Shown: positions 8,721 through 18,462, counted from the stretch's first letter. The stretch is DNA of 64,000 nucleotides from an uncultured Thiodictyon sp. (GCF_903946935.1 NZ_CAJAXH010000089.1:25545-89544); one strand, 5' to 3'. Numbers and translations: made by a program. Notes: generated from the letters alone by a model not told the origin.

Positions 8721-9905
8721 ATGACAGCACCGATTGAAACCATCAAGAAATCATTGGATGTCAGCCAGCAGGCGCCGGGGCTGCTGGAGCGGCTGGGTGT
8801 GCGCTATTATCGCTATCTGGGCCGCCAGTCAGGTACCGCGGGTCTGCGCAACCCGACGATCGACGAGCTGCCCGACGATATTACGCTGCAAACGCTGGCC
8901 GGCAATATCACCACCTTTGCAGTCATCATCGCCTTTGCGGTCGGCGCCTTGACCACGTTCGGCACGGTCTGGGTGAACGTGACTTATCAGGGTGTTATGG
9001 GTGACACGGCCTATTATGCGCTCTATGGCGGCGTCCTGGTCGCCATGTTGTTGGTCGAGTTGGCCGGGCTGTACTGGTTGGGCGTCAAGACGGTGTACAG
9101 CCTAGCCTGTCTGACCGGTCAACATCAGTTGAGCGAGAGTTTTTATCTCCCGGTCAATTATGCGGTGCCCAATATCCTGGCCCGGGCGGCGCTGGAGGTC
9201 CCCGATCCGGTCATTCATTATCTTGGTATTGATCCGCTCAAGCATCTGTCACGATCAAAACTGCTGCTGGTTGCCGTCTTATACAAGGCCAAGGTCCTAC
9301 TGAGCAGCCTGGTGGTGAAATATGTGTTGGTCCGGCTGGCCGGCAAGGGCGGTACGCGCACCGTATTCAATTGGGTGGCCGTCCCGATCACCGGTTTGTG
9401 GGATGCCTTTACGCTGCATAAGGTCGCGCGCGATGCGCGCCTGCGGCTATTTGGGCTCAAACTCACCGAACACATCGTTACCAATAGCCTGAGCGACGAC
9501 CTGCTGGGGCGCTTGAGCCCCTCCGCTCAAGAGTGCGCGATCCGGGCGGTCGCCGCCATCATGGTCCTGGCCCAAAATTATCACCCAAATCTCTTGGTGT
9601 TGCTCATCAGGTTCGCCGATGCCTTTCATATCACAGAGGGCAATGAGTATGATAACTGGGACGATTTTTTGTCGCTGTTGAATCGCCTTTCCGCCTCAGA
9701 GCGGCTGTTTATATTGGACTTGCTCAGTATTGCCGCGGCCTTCGATGGCCGGGTCTCACGCCTGGAGGGGCGTCATCTGCCGCAGGCCTTCAAGGAATTG
9801 ACTGACCGCTACATGACGCGCACCAGTCAATTGACGCAGATGCTGGTGTCCGGGCAGCTACATGCGGCCAAGGCGCTGTGTACCCTGGAGCTTGCTGCGG
9901 GCTGA
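8721..9905 (+). CDS. Uncharacterised membrane protein, about 394 residues
   Basis: I am not sure of the family; it has some likeness to proteins annotated LBF_2804 family, and no function is known. The N-terminal 60 residues are soluble (LLERLGVRYYRYLGRQSG). Two strong membrane segments follow: about residues 62-90 (FAVIIAFAVGALTTF) and 105-130 (GVLVAMLLVELAGLYWL). The C-terminal 250 residues are mostly helical and soluble, ending in a segment rich in Leu. ATG 8721 is used; the frame continues upstream into ribE but without a good start. It lies 43 bp after ribE and may be read from the same promoter. Confidence 0.6.
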   Translation: MTAPIETIKKSLDVSQQAPGLLERLGVRYYRYLGRQSGTAGLRNPTIDELPDDITLQTLAGNITTFAVIIAFAVGALTTFGTVWVNVTYQGVMGDTAYYALYGGVLVAMLLVELAGLYWLGVKTVYSLACLTGQHQLSESFYLPVNYAVPNILARAALEVPDPVIHYLGIDPLKHLSRSKLLLVAVLYKAKVLLSSLVVKYVLVRLAGKGGTRTVFNWVAVPITGLWDAFTLHKVARDARLRLFGLKLTEHIVTNSLSDDLLGRLSPSAQECAIRAVAAIMVLAQNYHPNLLVLLIRFADAFHITEGNEYDNWDDFLSLLNRLSASERLFILDLLSIAAAFDGRVSRLEGRHLPQAFKELTDRYMTRTSQLTQMLVSGQLHAAKALCTLELAAG

Positions 9906-9909
9906 TGGC

Positions 9910-10509
9910 CTACTGCCCGGGGAGCGCCGGGGTGGGGGGTATCAATCTGACTATCGCCCAACCATCGAACCATTCGGTCAACGCACGCGACTGGCCCAAG
10001 CCGGCAAGCCGGCGGTCGATGGCATCATGGTTGCCCCACACCACCTCGGCCAAGGTGCCGGCGTCGACGCGTGATTCGATGTCATGGCAATAGAGCCCCA
10101 GATCGCGCTGCACATAGAATCCGTAGGTGCGGCAGGCGACCGGGCGCTGGGCATAAACGCGGCATGCGTTGGTCGTCTCGTCCAAGAGTGGGCAGGTCAC
10201 CGGTCGCGATGGCTGGTGCGCCAAGGCCGCCACGTCTCGACTGATTGCGTGCAACTGTTCCGGTGGGAATGCGGTGAGCCCCTCCCGCAGCAAATCCCAT
10301 TCCGGCGCTGTGAGCTGAGGTATCTCGGCCAGCCGCCGACAACAATGGCTGCACCCCTTGGCGCATAGCCAGTCGGGGCGGTTCTCCCGGATGGATTGAA
10401 CACGCGACTCGATGTCGGTATGGAGTCGATCTAAAGGATTGTCTGGTTGCACAGTCTGGCTCTTCTCTTCGCTCTCTTCTCGTGACACCGCTCCAGCGGT
10501 GTCACGCAT
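9910..10509 (-). CDS. YkgJ-family cysteine cluster protein
   Basis: A protein of up to 199 residues with the CxxxCxxCC zinc- or iron-binding pattern: CAKGCSHCC near residues 49-57, CPLLDETTNACRVYAQRPVACRTYG near 106-130. This fits YkgJ-like proteins of unknown role. The first 12 codons (MRDTAGAVSRE) are encoded by a dispersed palindromic repeat at 10479-10529, so the long start is suspect. A GTG at 10452, preceded by an AGAGAAGAG stretch, would give 180 residues and looks better. It is convergent with the membrane protein gene, 4 bp apart. Confidence 0.75.
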   Translation of the reverse strand: MRDTAGAVSREESEEKSQTVQPDNPLDRLHTDIESRVQSIRENRPDWLCAKGCSHCCRRLAEIPQLTAPEWDLLREGLTAFPPEQLHAISRDVAALAHQPSRPVTCPLLDETTNACRVYAQRPVACRTYGFYVQRDLGLYCHDIESRVDAGTLAEVVWGNHDAIDRRLAGLGQSRALTEWFDGWAIVRLIPPTPALPGQ

Positions 10510-10529
10510 GTGTTAGGCGCTCTGCGCCG
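10479..10529. repeat. Dispersed palindromic repeat B, copy 4
   Basis: Starts CTCGTGACACCGCT and continues into AGCGGTGTCACGCATGTG and a GGCGCTCTGCGCC tail. Copies 1-3 are at 21281, 22101 and 26817. The palindrome in this copy has CCAG in place of CGAG. It overlaps the start of the YkgJ gene. Downstream to about 10640 there is a further, weaker match to the rest of the element (GCTGGCCGGTGCGATGATC). Confidence 0.75.
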
Positions 10530-10643
10530 CGTGCGCTGACGGGGCCGGCCGACGGGGCCTCGAGCACAACTCCGGCGACTTCGCTTGCGGCCCCCAGGCC
10601 GCGACCGATGCCACCCGCTCAGTGCTGGCCGGTGCGATGATCG

Positions 10644-13600
10644 TCATTGCGGGGGCTGCTCGGGGACCGGCGCGCCAAGCTCCGCGGCGACCTGGGTGAG
10701 GCGCGGCCAGAGGCCCCACTGGCCGATGGCGCGGATGCGCGACTGGGCGCGGTCCAGGGCCTCGCCCGCCTGGTCCGGGCGGCCCTGGTGGTGGCGCAGG
10801 CGCGCCTCCAGCAGGTGCAGTTCGGTCTCGCGGCGGCCGTAGCCGGTGCGGCGGATGATCTCGTTGGCGTGTGCCCAGGCGCGGGCGGCCTCAGGGATGG
10901 GGTCGGCGGCCGTCCCGGGCACCGGCCGGGCGAGCCGGTCCAGGTGCAGGTGGCCCTCGAGCAGTGCGCCGTCGGCGAGATAGGTCAGCATGTTGCCGCG
11001 GCGGGCGATGGCCAGTGCGGCGTCCAGGTCGGCCTGGGCTTGCGCCGGGCGGTGTTGGTCCCGGTGGTGGTGGGCGCGGGCGAGATGCACGATGGGCATG
11101 AAAAACACCGCTCCCGCCCGGCGCATGGTCGCGACTGCTTGGTCCAGGGCGGCGCTTGCCTGCGTCTGAGAGTCCGGGTCGCCCAGTGCGGCGAGCGACT
11201 GGCCGATCTGGCAGTGGTCAAATGCCTGGGAGGTCAGGTGTACGCGTTGCTCGAAGTAGGCCAGCGATGCTCGCGCCTGCTCGCGGACCGCACACCGGTC
11301 GTCCGCAGTGCTGGACTGCTCCAGTAACAACTGACCGTAGTCGAAGCCGGGCAGGCTGGCCAGTGTTGGGTCGCTGGGAGTTATCTCCGCCTGAAGCGAC
11401 TCGGCTTCGGCAAAGGCTGCGGTCGATTCGGTGAGCCGTCCTTGACCGTGCAGGACTCGGCCAAGATAAGCGAGTGCCAGCAATTTGTGACTCCGTGCCT
11501 TGGACTGGTCGGAGACCCACCCCGACGCCTCAATGGCCTTCCGGGCGGTCCGCTCGGCCTCCAGCCAGCTGCCGAGAGGGGTCTCTAGTTCGACCAAGTT
11601 TTCCGACGAGAGACAGAAGCCGTACCAGTCGCCGGACGCGCGGTATCGATCTCCCTCCGCTTTCCGCGGTCCCAGCGAGGCTTCGAGGCGGCCAAGGGAC
11701 ATAAGACAAAAGGCTATGTTGGACATCAGGTAGGAGCGGTTGTGCTCGGACAGGTCCCCGGTCGCTGGCAGTGCGGACCAGCCGTCCGGGAAGAACCCGG
11801 TGAGCGCGGACAGGTCCGCCGAGATGGCGCCGAGTTGGTGGACGCTGTAGTTCCGATCGCCGCGCCGGATGCGGTCCTGAAAGACTCGCCGCACGGCTTC
11901 GTACAACCCCGCTCGACACCCATGCCCCACCGCCCGATAGAGCGGCTCCAGTCCGTCCAGCCCGTCTGGCCAATCCTTCCCCGGCACCGACCGGAACCAG
12001 TCGAACAGACACCGGTGCGCCGCCCGCCAGGCATCGGGCTGCTCGGTCTCCAACCGGGCGCCGAAGCGCTCGCGCACCAGCGGGTGGGCGTCGAGCTCCG
12101 GTGCGGGCGCGGCCGGGTCGCAGTCCACCAGCCCCCATTGGCGCAGCCGCGCCAGTGATTCTGCTATGGCGCGTTCGTCCGCCCCTTGCAGGGCCTGCGT
12201 CAGCCCGGGGATGGGCGGCTCGGCGGACTTGAGCGCCAGCAGCGCGCCCCAGGGGGCCGGGCGGTCGAAAAGCCCCAAGATATTCACCAGTTCCCGGTCC
12301 AGGGTCTGCCGGCCGCGGGCCAGCTCGGCGTCGAACCAGGCCATGATGGTCGCCGCGTGTCGGCCGGTGCCGGTGTCCGGTAGCCCGGATGGAGCGCAGC
12401 GGAATCCGGGTTCCCGCCGCGTATCTGCCAGACCCGCCCCGGATTCCGCTAGCGCTCCATCCGGGCTACGGGAGGCGCCGTCCCAATCCCACAGCAAAAA
12501 GGCTGCGGTGCTGTCGTCGAGAAAGGTATGGGCAAACTCGGCCGCCAGGGTCAGGGCCAGCGGGTGCAGACCGCAGCGCTCGGCAAGGCGGTCGAGCTCA
12601 TCATCGCTGCCCATGAGTCCCCGGTCGCGCAGGAGGGTGCGGGCGCCCTCGGCCGGCAGCGTGTGGAGTTGGACTTGGGCGAAGCCAGGCCCATCGACGA
12701 TGCCCGCATCCGAGTCCGGGATCGGCAGCCGGCTGCTGCCGATACAGAGCGCGTTGCCGGGCTCCCGGGCCAGGGTCTCCAGTAGCCCGAGCAGCCCCTG
12801 ATCCTTGACGCTGCCGTTGAGACGCGGGTCTGCGGAGGGTTGCTGTAAGGGCTCCAACCCGTCGAGCAGCAGGACCCGGGGCGCGCCATCCGGCGCATTG
12901 GCTGCGGCGCGGGCGAGTCGCTCACCGAGGTCGTAGTCCGAGAGCGGCGGGGCGCCTGGCTCGGTCGCGTCCGGTCCGGTCAGCTCGGCTAAGGCGGCGA
13001 TCAGGAAGGCACGCGCGCTGGTGGCCTGGTTGTGGCTGCCCTGGGAGTAGAAGGAGTGACCGACGAAGCGCGTCCCGGCGGGCCATTTCTCTCCGGCCAG
13101 CCACCAGCGGGTGAGCGCGGACTTGCCCTGGCCGCCGGGGCCGACCCAGATCAGCACCCCGCGCCGACCGGCGGGGTCGCCGGTCCAGGCGGCCAGGCGC
13201 TTGAGTTCCAACTCGCGGCCGTAGAGCCGGTTGGTGCGGCCGGGCAGCCGCGCGAGCAGGCGTTGGAGCCCTTCTGTCGTCTGCGCTTGGGCTGGGCTCG
13301 ATGGGTCCTGGGGCGTGCGGGACGGCAGGCGGCGGGTCTTGCCGTGCGCACGCAGGGTTTCGCCGATTTCTTGGGCAACCCGGGTATAGGCGAGGCTGTG
13401 TCGATGGAACGCGCGAATGGGCTTGGCGTCCCGCGGGAGCATCTGGAAGCGCCCGATGAAGTCCAGCTCTTGCCAACCGCAGTCGTCGGTCAGGACAAAG
13501 AGGATCAGCACCCCCTCATCCGTATGTCGTTGCAGGAGCAGCGGCAGCTCCACATCCATGCAGAAGTCGGAGGCCAGAAAGTCGGCGCAGAGCAGAAAGA

Positions 13601-13820
13601 TGGCCGCGTCCGCCCGCGCCAGCGCGGAGTCGATTTCCTGCCGCCATAGGCTGCCCACGGGTATCTCCCGGTCGGTCTAGGTTCGCACCAGCCCAGTGCG
13701 CTTGAGCGGCGCCAGGTGGATCAGCAGCCGGTCCTTGACCGCCTCATTGGCGTGCGAATAGCTGACAAACAGCTCAAACGGTCGTTCTGGCTGGGTGCTG
13801 GTCGGGGAGGTGCTCGGCAT
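10644..13820 (-). CDS. TIR-NTPase-TPR (STAND) protein, interrupted by an in-frame amber codon
   Basis: The open frame of 1004 residues runs from a GTG at 13658, but the TIR domain clearly begins further upstream in the same frame, at ATG 13820 (FELFVSYSHANEAVKDRLL). Codon 48 is TAG (13677-13679), giving LVRT-stop-TDREIPVGSLW; a Trp is usual there, so one G-to-A change explains it. After the TIR (catalytic-type Glu in DFCMDVEL) comes a NACHT/NB-ARC-like NTPase with GPGGQGKS near residue 225 and LLLDGLEP. A TPR-rich C-terminus follows. Such proteins are sensor-effector STAND NTPases, often defence-related. Only a truncated TIR is made unless the amber is read through or is an error. Confidence 0.75.
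12380..12469. repeat. Palindromic repeat embedded in frame in the TIR-NTPase gene
   Basis: A 90-bp element with arms GTAGCCCGGATGGAGCGC and (at the far end) GCGCTCCATCCGGGCTAC that pair over about 30 bp. The GTAGCCCGGATGGAGCGCAG motif is a widespread intergenic repeat in proteobacteria. Here it lies inside coding sequence, is a multiple of 3 in length, and adds about 30 residues (SPDGALAESGAGLADTRR...) between the NTPase core and the next helix, with the frame kept open. Confidence 0.8.
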
Positions 13821-13880
13821 GGGGTCCGTCCTGATCTCGACACGGTGGGCACGGTGGGGTCACGCGCGATTGTAACCCGT

Positions 13881-14357
13881 TCAAGACCCCTTGAGCCCCA
13901 CCGGCAAACTGGTGCGCTCCACCACCTGGCGCAGCACGAAGCTGGAGTGCACCCCGCTCACCCCGTCGATACGGGTGATCCGCTCCAGCAGCAGTTCCTG
14001 GTAATGCTCCATATCCCGCACCACCACCTTGAGCTGGTAGTCCGCGTCCCGCCCCGTCAGCAGCAGGCACTCCAGCACCTCCGGCATGGCCGCGACGGCC
14101 GCGTCGAAACCGGCGAAGCGCTCCGGGGTGTGCCGGTCCATGGAGATGCTGAGGATGGCCATCAGATTGAGGCCGAGCCGTTTGGCATCGACCAGTGCGC
14201 GATAGCCGGTGATGATCCCGGCGTCCTCCAGCGCGCGTACCCGGCGCAGGCAGGGCGAGGGCGACAGCCCGATGCGATCCGCCAGGTCCTGATTGCTCAG
14301 GCGGCCGTCGGCTTGCAGCTCGGCGAGGATACGGCGGTCGTAGTTGTCCAGTTTCAT
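13881..14357 (-). CDS. Lrp/AsnC-family transcriptional regulator
   Basis: A 158-residue regulator with an N-terminal winged helix-turn-helix (YDRRILAELQADGRLSNQDLADRIGLSPSPC, residues 5-38) and a C-terminal RAM ligand-binding domain with the HTPERFAGFDAA, LLLTGRDADYQLKV and FVLRQVVE segments. These regulators bind amino acids and act as dimers or octamers. The upstream neighbour 28 bp away is a CNP1-like protein on the same strand, and the TIR-NTPase gene lies downstream. Its ligand cannot be told from sequence. Confidence 0.9.
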   Translation of the reverse strand: MKLDNYDRRILAELQADGRLSNQDLADRIGLSPSPCLRRVRALEDAGIITGYRALVDAKRLGLNLMAILSISMDRHTPERFAGFDAAVAAMPEVLECLLLTGRDADYQLKVVVRDMEHYQELLLERITRIDGVSGVHSSFVLRQVVERTSLPVGLKGS

Positions 14358-14384
14358 TTGGCCGGCTGGCGTGCCTGGGCTGGG

Positions 14385-14972
14385 CTACTGCGCCTGGAAA
14401 CCCGTGCTGTCGGTGGCCGACACCCGCCCTTTCAGGGCCCGCAGGATATCCGGGAGGGCCCGGCCGCGGGTCTCCCGGGCGATGCAGAAGCGGTTGCGCC
14501 ACAGGTCATCGCGGTAGGACTCGTTACCTAAGGCCGTGATCGGTTGCCACTCATCGCCCGGGGCGCGGGCGAAGTGTCCGTTGGTGCCATAGGCGAAGAC
14601 CTTGTACTCGCCCTTGAGGGTGCAGCGGATGCCCTCGAAGCTGACGTTGCGGGTGCCGGTCTTCGACTCCAGGATCAGGGTGTAGTGGACCTCCTCGTGG
14701 CGGGCGTCGGTCGTCAAGTTCTTGCCGTCGATATAGAAGCGGAATGGCGTCGGCGGGCCATCGGGGGTATAGGCGATCAGGTCGGCGTCGCGCGGCCAGG
14801 GCGGCAGGGGCGCGGCCATCTCGGGCTTGGCGACCGGTTCCGGGAGTTCCTGGATGTGGCGCGATTCCGGGTCGAGGGTGAAGTTGTTCTCGGCCAGGGC
14901 GGGCGGGCACCCCAGGAACAGGGCCAGGAGCAGGGGAAGGGGGATGCTCGATGCAGTGCTGTTTGAGATCAT
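14385..14972 (-). CDS. CNP1-like family exported protein
   Basis: A 195-residue protein when started at ATG 14972 (MISNSTASSIPLPLLLALFL), which gives a signal peptide ending near LAENN; the 33 upstream codons are not signal-like. The mature part has conserved motifs of CNP1-like proteins: LPEPVAKPEMAAPLPPWP, FRFYIDGKNL and HYTLILES, with two Cys at GIRCTLKG and NRFCIAR that may form a disulfide. The function is unknown; it is expected in the periplasm. It lies 28 bp before the Lrp gene. Confidence 0.75.
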   Translation of the reverse strand: MISNSTASSIPLPLLLALFLGCPPALAENNFTLDPESRHIQELPEPVAKPEMAAPLPPWPRDADLIAYTPDGPPTPFRFYIDGKNLTTDARHEEVHYTLILESKTGTRNVSFEGIRCTLKGEYKVFAYGTNGHFARAPGDEWQPITALGNESYRDDLWRNRFCIARETRGRALPDILRALKGRVSATDSTGFQAQ

Positions 14973-15001
14973 GGGTTTGCTCTGAGGTTGCTCGACGCTG
15001 A

Positions 15002-15940
15002 CTAGAGGTCTTTGGTGGAGAAGGTATCGCAGGCGTTGAGTTGCCCCTGCGCCAGCCCGCGCTTGAACCAACGCACCCGCTGGGCGGAACTGCCGTGGGT
15101 GAAGCTGTCCGGGGTCACAGTGCCGCGGCTCTGGCGTTGCAGGCGGTCGTCGCCGATGGCCGAGGCGGCGTTCAGCCCCTCTTCCACGTCACCCTGCTCC
15201 AGTATCCGTCGCGCCTGATGGGCGCGGTTGGCCCAGACGCCGGCGAAGCAGTCGGCCTGGAGTTCCAGCCGCACGGAGAGCTGGTTGGCCTCGTGCTGGC
15301 TGACGCGCCGCCGCCGGGCATCGACCTGCTCGGAGATGCCGAGCAGGTTCTGGACATGGTGGCCTACTTCGTGTGCGATCACATAGGCCTGGGCGAAGTC
15401 CCCGGGGGCGCCGAAGTCGTTGCGCAACTCGTCATAGAAGGCGAGGTCGATATACACCTTCTGGTCCGCCGGGCAGTAGAAGGGCCCCATGGCCGCCTCC
15501 CCGAGCCCACAGGCCGAACGGGTCGTGCCAGTGAACAGGACCAGCTTGGGGTCGATGTAACGCTTGCCGTTCTCCTTGAACACGGCGTGCCAGGTGTCCT
15601 CGGTGTCGCCCAGGATCACCGAGACGAACTGCTTCATCTCGTCCTCCGCCCCGGCGGTGGGGGCCTGGAACTGGCGCGACTCACCGGGCTCCGGCCGCCG
15701 GCCCGCGGGGACCGTGACCGGTGGGGCGACTTGGCCGCTCGGGGCCAGCAGCACGGACGGGTCCACGCCCATCACCAGCAGGACGACGATCAGCACCAGC
15801 GTGCCGACCCCACCGCCAATGCCGACCCCGCGCCCCATCCGCATGGGCGCCCGTCCGTCGCCAAAAGAGTCCCCGATATCGCCGCCCGCGTCGCGGCGGT
15901 CCTCTACATTTTCGCTCCGTCTACCGTCACGCCAGCGCAT
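15002..15940 (-). CDS. ypfJ: YpfJ-family neutral zinc metallopeptidase
   Basis: A 312-residue membrane-anchored peptidase. A single membrane segment is at about residues 40-60 (GVGTLVLIVVLLVMGVD), then a linker, then the zinc site HEVGHHVQ at about residue 188 with the third ligand further on in a region rich in Glu. FCPADQKVYIDLAFYDELRNDFGAPGDFAQAYVIAHE precedes it, and SQHEANQLSVRLELQADCFAGVW follows. Family members are predicted neutral zinc metallopeptidases; their substrates are not known. Full length. Confidence 0.9.
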   Translation of the reverse strand: MRWRDGRRSENVEDRRDAGGDIGDSFGDGRAPMRMGRGVGIGGGVGTLVLIVVLLVMGVDPSVLLAPSGQVAPPVTVPAGRRPEPGESRQFQAPTAGAEDEMKQFVSVILGDTEDTWHAVFKENGKRYIDPKLVLFTGTTRSACGLGEAAMGPFYCPADQKVYIDLAFYDELRNDFGAPGDFAQAYVIAHEVGHHVQNLLGISEQVDARRRRVSQHEANQLSVRLELQADCFAGVWANRAHQARRILEQGDVEEGLNAASAIGDDRLQRQSRGTVTPDSFTHGSSAQRVRWFKRGLAQGQLNACDTFSTKDL

Positions 15941-15952
15941 GGGCCTGCCTCC

Positions 15953-17143
15953 TCAGGGTCTGGTTGTTGTCTCGTGCGCGTGAATCATATCATCCATGCA
16001 AAAGCGGCGGATGAAACCTTGCAGCAATTCCAGCGTCGGCGCGATGTGGGCGAGTTCCAGGTACTCGTCCGGCTGGTGGGCCTGGGCGATGTGGCCGGGG
16101 CCGAGGATCAGTGTCTCCATGCCCAGCCGGTCGAGGAAAGGCGCCTCGGTGCCGAAGCCGACTGCACCCGCGGCGTGCCCGGTGAGGGCCTCCCCGGCGC
16201 GCACGATCACTGAGTTCGCGGGGGTTTCCACCGGGGGGATGGAGGCAAACAGCGGCTCCACGCTCCAGGTGAGGCCGCGCCGCTGCGCGACCGCGGCCAC
16301 CCGCCGGGCCAGCTCGGCGCGCAGGTCCTGTGGGTCCATGCCCGGGAGCACGCGCAGATCCAGGTGCAGTTCGCAGTCCCCGCAGATGCGGTTGGGATTG
16401 TCGCCGCCGTGGATATGGCCCGGGTTGAGGGTGGGGTAGGGGACGTGAAAGGCCGGGTGTTGGTGGGTGCGTTTGAGCTCCTCGCCCCAGGCGAGGATGG
16501 CCGTCAGGGCCTCGTGCATGCCGATGAGCGCGTTGTTGCCCAGGCTGGGATCGCTGGCGTGACCGCTGCGCCCGATGAGGCGTACCGACTCGCCCATTAC
16601 CCCTTTGTGGGTGCGCACCGGCCGCAGTCCGGTGGGTTCGCCGATGATCGCGTAGCGCCCCAGCGGCCGGCCGGCATCCACCAGGGCGCGCGCCCCGTGC
16701 ATGGCCGATTCCTCATCCGCGGTGGCGAGGATCATCAAGGGGTGTTTGAGGTCCGCCGGGTTGAGGTGCCGCGCGGCCTCGACGGCGAGTGCCAGGAAGG
16801 ACTTCATGTCGCAGGTGCCGAGCCCGTAGTAGCGCCCGTTGCGCTCGGTCAGCTTGAGCGGGTCATGGGACCAGAGTCGCTCATTGTAGGGGACCGTGTC
16901 GGTATGACCGGACAGCACCAGCCCCCCGGGGCCGGTGCCCAGGGTCGCGAGCAGGTTGGCCTTGTGCGGCTGTCCCGGGATGGGCAGGACCTCGACCCGG
17001 AAGCCGGCGGACGCAAGCCACCCCGCCAGCAGGTCGATCAGCGGCCGGTTGCTGTGGTCGAGGCCGGGGGTGATGCTGCTGACTGAGAGTGTACCGATCA
17101 GCCCCTGTAGCATCGGGAGGAGGGCGGGGGCTTGGCTGGGCAT
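15953..17143 (-). CDS. argE: Acetylornithine deacetylase ArgE
   Basis: A 396-residue M20 family peptidase-like deacetylase releasing acetate from N2-acetyl-L-ornithine in arginine biosynthesis. Metal motifs are SGHTDTVPY, LGTCDMKSFLAL and ATADEESAMHGA, with the dimerisation domain between (GESVRLIGRSGHASDPSLG). I start at ATG 17143 (MPSQAPALLPMLQGLIGTLS); the frame runs 107 codons further upstream into the divergent region but that stretch is Arg/Pro-rich noise. It is divergent from the GNAT/C39 gene, 104 bp away. It could act on other acetylated amino acids. Confidence 0.9.
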   Translation of the reverse strand: MPSQAPALLPMLQGLIGTLSVSSITPGLDHSNRPLIDLLAGWLASAGFRVEVLPIPGQPHKANLLATLGTGPGGLVLSGHTDTVPYNERLWSHDPLKLTERNGRYYGLGTCDMKSFLALAVEAARHLNPADLKHPLMILATADEESAMHGARALVDAGRPLGRYAIIGEPTGLRPVRTHKGVMGESVRLIGRSGHASDPSLGNNALIGMHEALTAILAWGEELKRTHQHPAFHVPYPTLNPGHIHGGDNPNRICGDCELHLDLRVLPGMDPQDLRAELARRVAAVAQRRGLTWSVEPLFASIPPVETPANSVIVRAGEALTGHAAGAVGFGTEAPFLDRLGMETLILGPGHIAQAHQPDEYLELAHIAPTLELLQGFIRRFCMDDMIHAHETTTRP

Positions 17144-17247
17144 GGGGACTCCGGTGCTTAAGGGGGCCGGCCGACGGCGAAAAGCGCTGCCGCGGCCCGG
17201 GTGTTGGTGTAGATTCGGCGGGCCTAGCCCGCTACTCGGTGTCCAGC

Positions 17248-18462
17248 ATGCACGCAGAGTCCGCCCCCGGGGGGCCGCCGCCCGCCGATCCCGATCATCC
17301 GTTACCCGGTGCGCCGCCCGCGCCGGGCCTGGGTGCGGCGCTCGCCGTGCGCCCCGCGACGGTCGCCGACCTGGGGCCCTTGGTCGAGCTGGAGAATGCC
17401 AGCTTTGCGGGCGACCGCCTGACGCGGCGCCAGTTCCGCTACATGCTGACCCGGGCACGCGCACTGATGCTGGTGGCCGCGCGGCTGGACCTGGGGCTCG
17501 CGGGCTATGTGCTGGTGCTCTTGAGCCGCGGGACCTCGGTGGCGCGGCTCTATTCCATCGCGGTGGCGCGGGAGGCGCGCGGCCAGGGGGTCAGCCAGGC
17601 CCTGGTGGCGGCGGCGGAGGCGGCGGTCTGGGAGCAGGATCGTGCCTATATGCGGCTGGAGATCCGGCGCGACAATCCGGCCTCCCAGTCGCTGTTTGAA
17701 GGGCTCGGCTACCGGCGCTTCGGGGTCCTCTGCGATTACTACGAGGACCACATGGAGGCCCTGCGCTACGAGAAGACCCTGGCCCCGGACCTGAAGCCGG
17801 CGTTGAACCGGGTGCCCTTCTACGAGCAGACCCTGGAATTCACCTGCGGTCCCTCCAGCCTGATGATGGCGATGCACGCCCTGCGCCCCGCGCTCGCCCT
17901 GGACCGGACCCTTGAACTGCGCATCTGGCGCGAGGCGACCACCGTCTTTATGACCTCCGGTCACGGCGGCTGTGGCCCTTTCGGTCTGGCCCTGGCGGCG
18001 CAGCGGCGCGGCTTCGCGGTCGAGGTCTTCATCAACGACCCCGGGGTGCCGCTGGTGGACTCGGTACGCAGTCCGGACAAGAAGGAGGTGATGCGCCTGG
18101 TCCACGAGGACATGCAAGCCGAGATTCAGCAGCGGGGCATCCCGGTCCACTACCGGACCCTGAACCTGGACGAGCTGGCCGCGCGCTTCGAGGCCGGGGC
18201 CGTGCCCATGGTGTTGATCTCCTCCTATCGCATCTACGCGGAGCGGTTCCCACATTGGGTGGTGGTGACCGGTTTCGACCAGCATTTCGTCTACGTTCAC
18301 GACCCCTTCGTGGACTACCAGAACGGAGAGTGTACCCTGGACTCCATCAACATGCCGATTCAACGCCAGGAGTTCAGCCGCATGAGCCGTTACGGTCGGG
18401 TCGGTCTGCAGGCGGTCATCCTCATTGCGGCCCCAGCCTCCCAGGCCCAGCCCAATGGCTGA
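17248..18462 (+). CDS. GNAT acetyltransferase/C39-like peptidase fusion
   Basis: A 404-residue fusion. Residues 35-175 are a RimI-like GNAT domain (LYSIAVAREARGQGVSQALV is the acetyl-CoA loop, then DNPASQSLFEGLGYRRFG). From about 190 comes a papain-fold peptidase of the C39 type: Cys200 in EFTCGPSSLMMAM, and the His-Asp region FPHWVVVTGFDQHFVYVHDPF. The ATG at 18455 of the next gene overlaps its stop, so the RimK-type ligase is translationally coupled. Fusions of this kind paired with an ATP-grasp ligase have been proposed to make or modify peptides; the substrate is unknown. The start at 17248 is chosen because upstream codons lie in a shadow frame. Confidence 0.85.
   Translation: MHAESAPGGPPPADPDHPLPGAPPAPGLGAALAVRPATVADLGPLVELENASFAGDRLTRRQFRYMLTRARALMLVAARLDLGLAGYVLVLLSRGTSVARLYSIAVAREARGQGVSQALVAAAEAAVWEQDRAYMRLEIRRDNPASQSLFEGLGYRRFGVLCDYYEDHMEALRYEKTLAPDLKPALNRVPFYEQTLEFTCGPSSLMMAMHALRPALALDRTLELRIWREATTVFMTSGHGGCGPFGLALAAQRRGFAVEVFINDPGVPLVDSVRSPDKKEVMRLVHEDMQAEIQQRGIPVHYRTLNLDELAARFEAGAVPMVLISSYRIYAERFPHWVVVTGFDQHFVYVHDPFVDYQNGECTLDSINMPIQRQEFSRMSRYGRVGLQAVILIAAPASQAQPNG

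Noticed and set aside
15953..17464. Longer argE ORF starting at 17464
   Set aside because: The extra 107 residues are Arg/Pro/Gly-rich and overlap the divergent GNAT/C39 gene; the ATG at 17143 fits the ArgE N-terminus and length.
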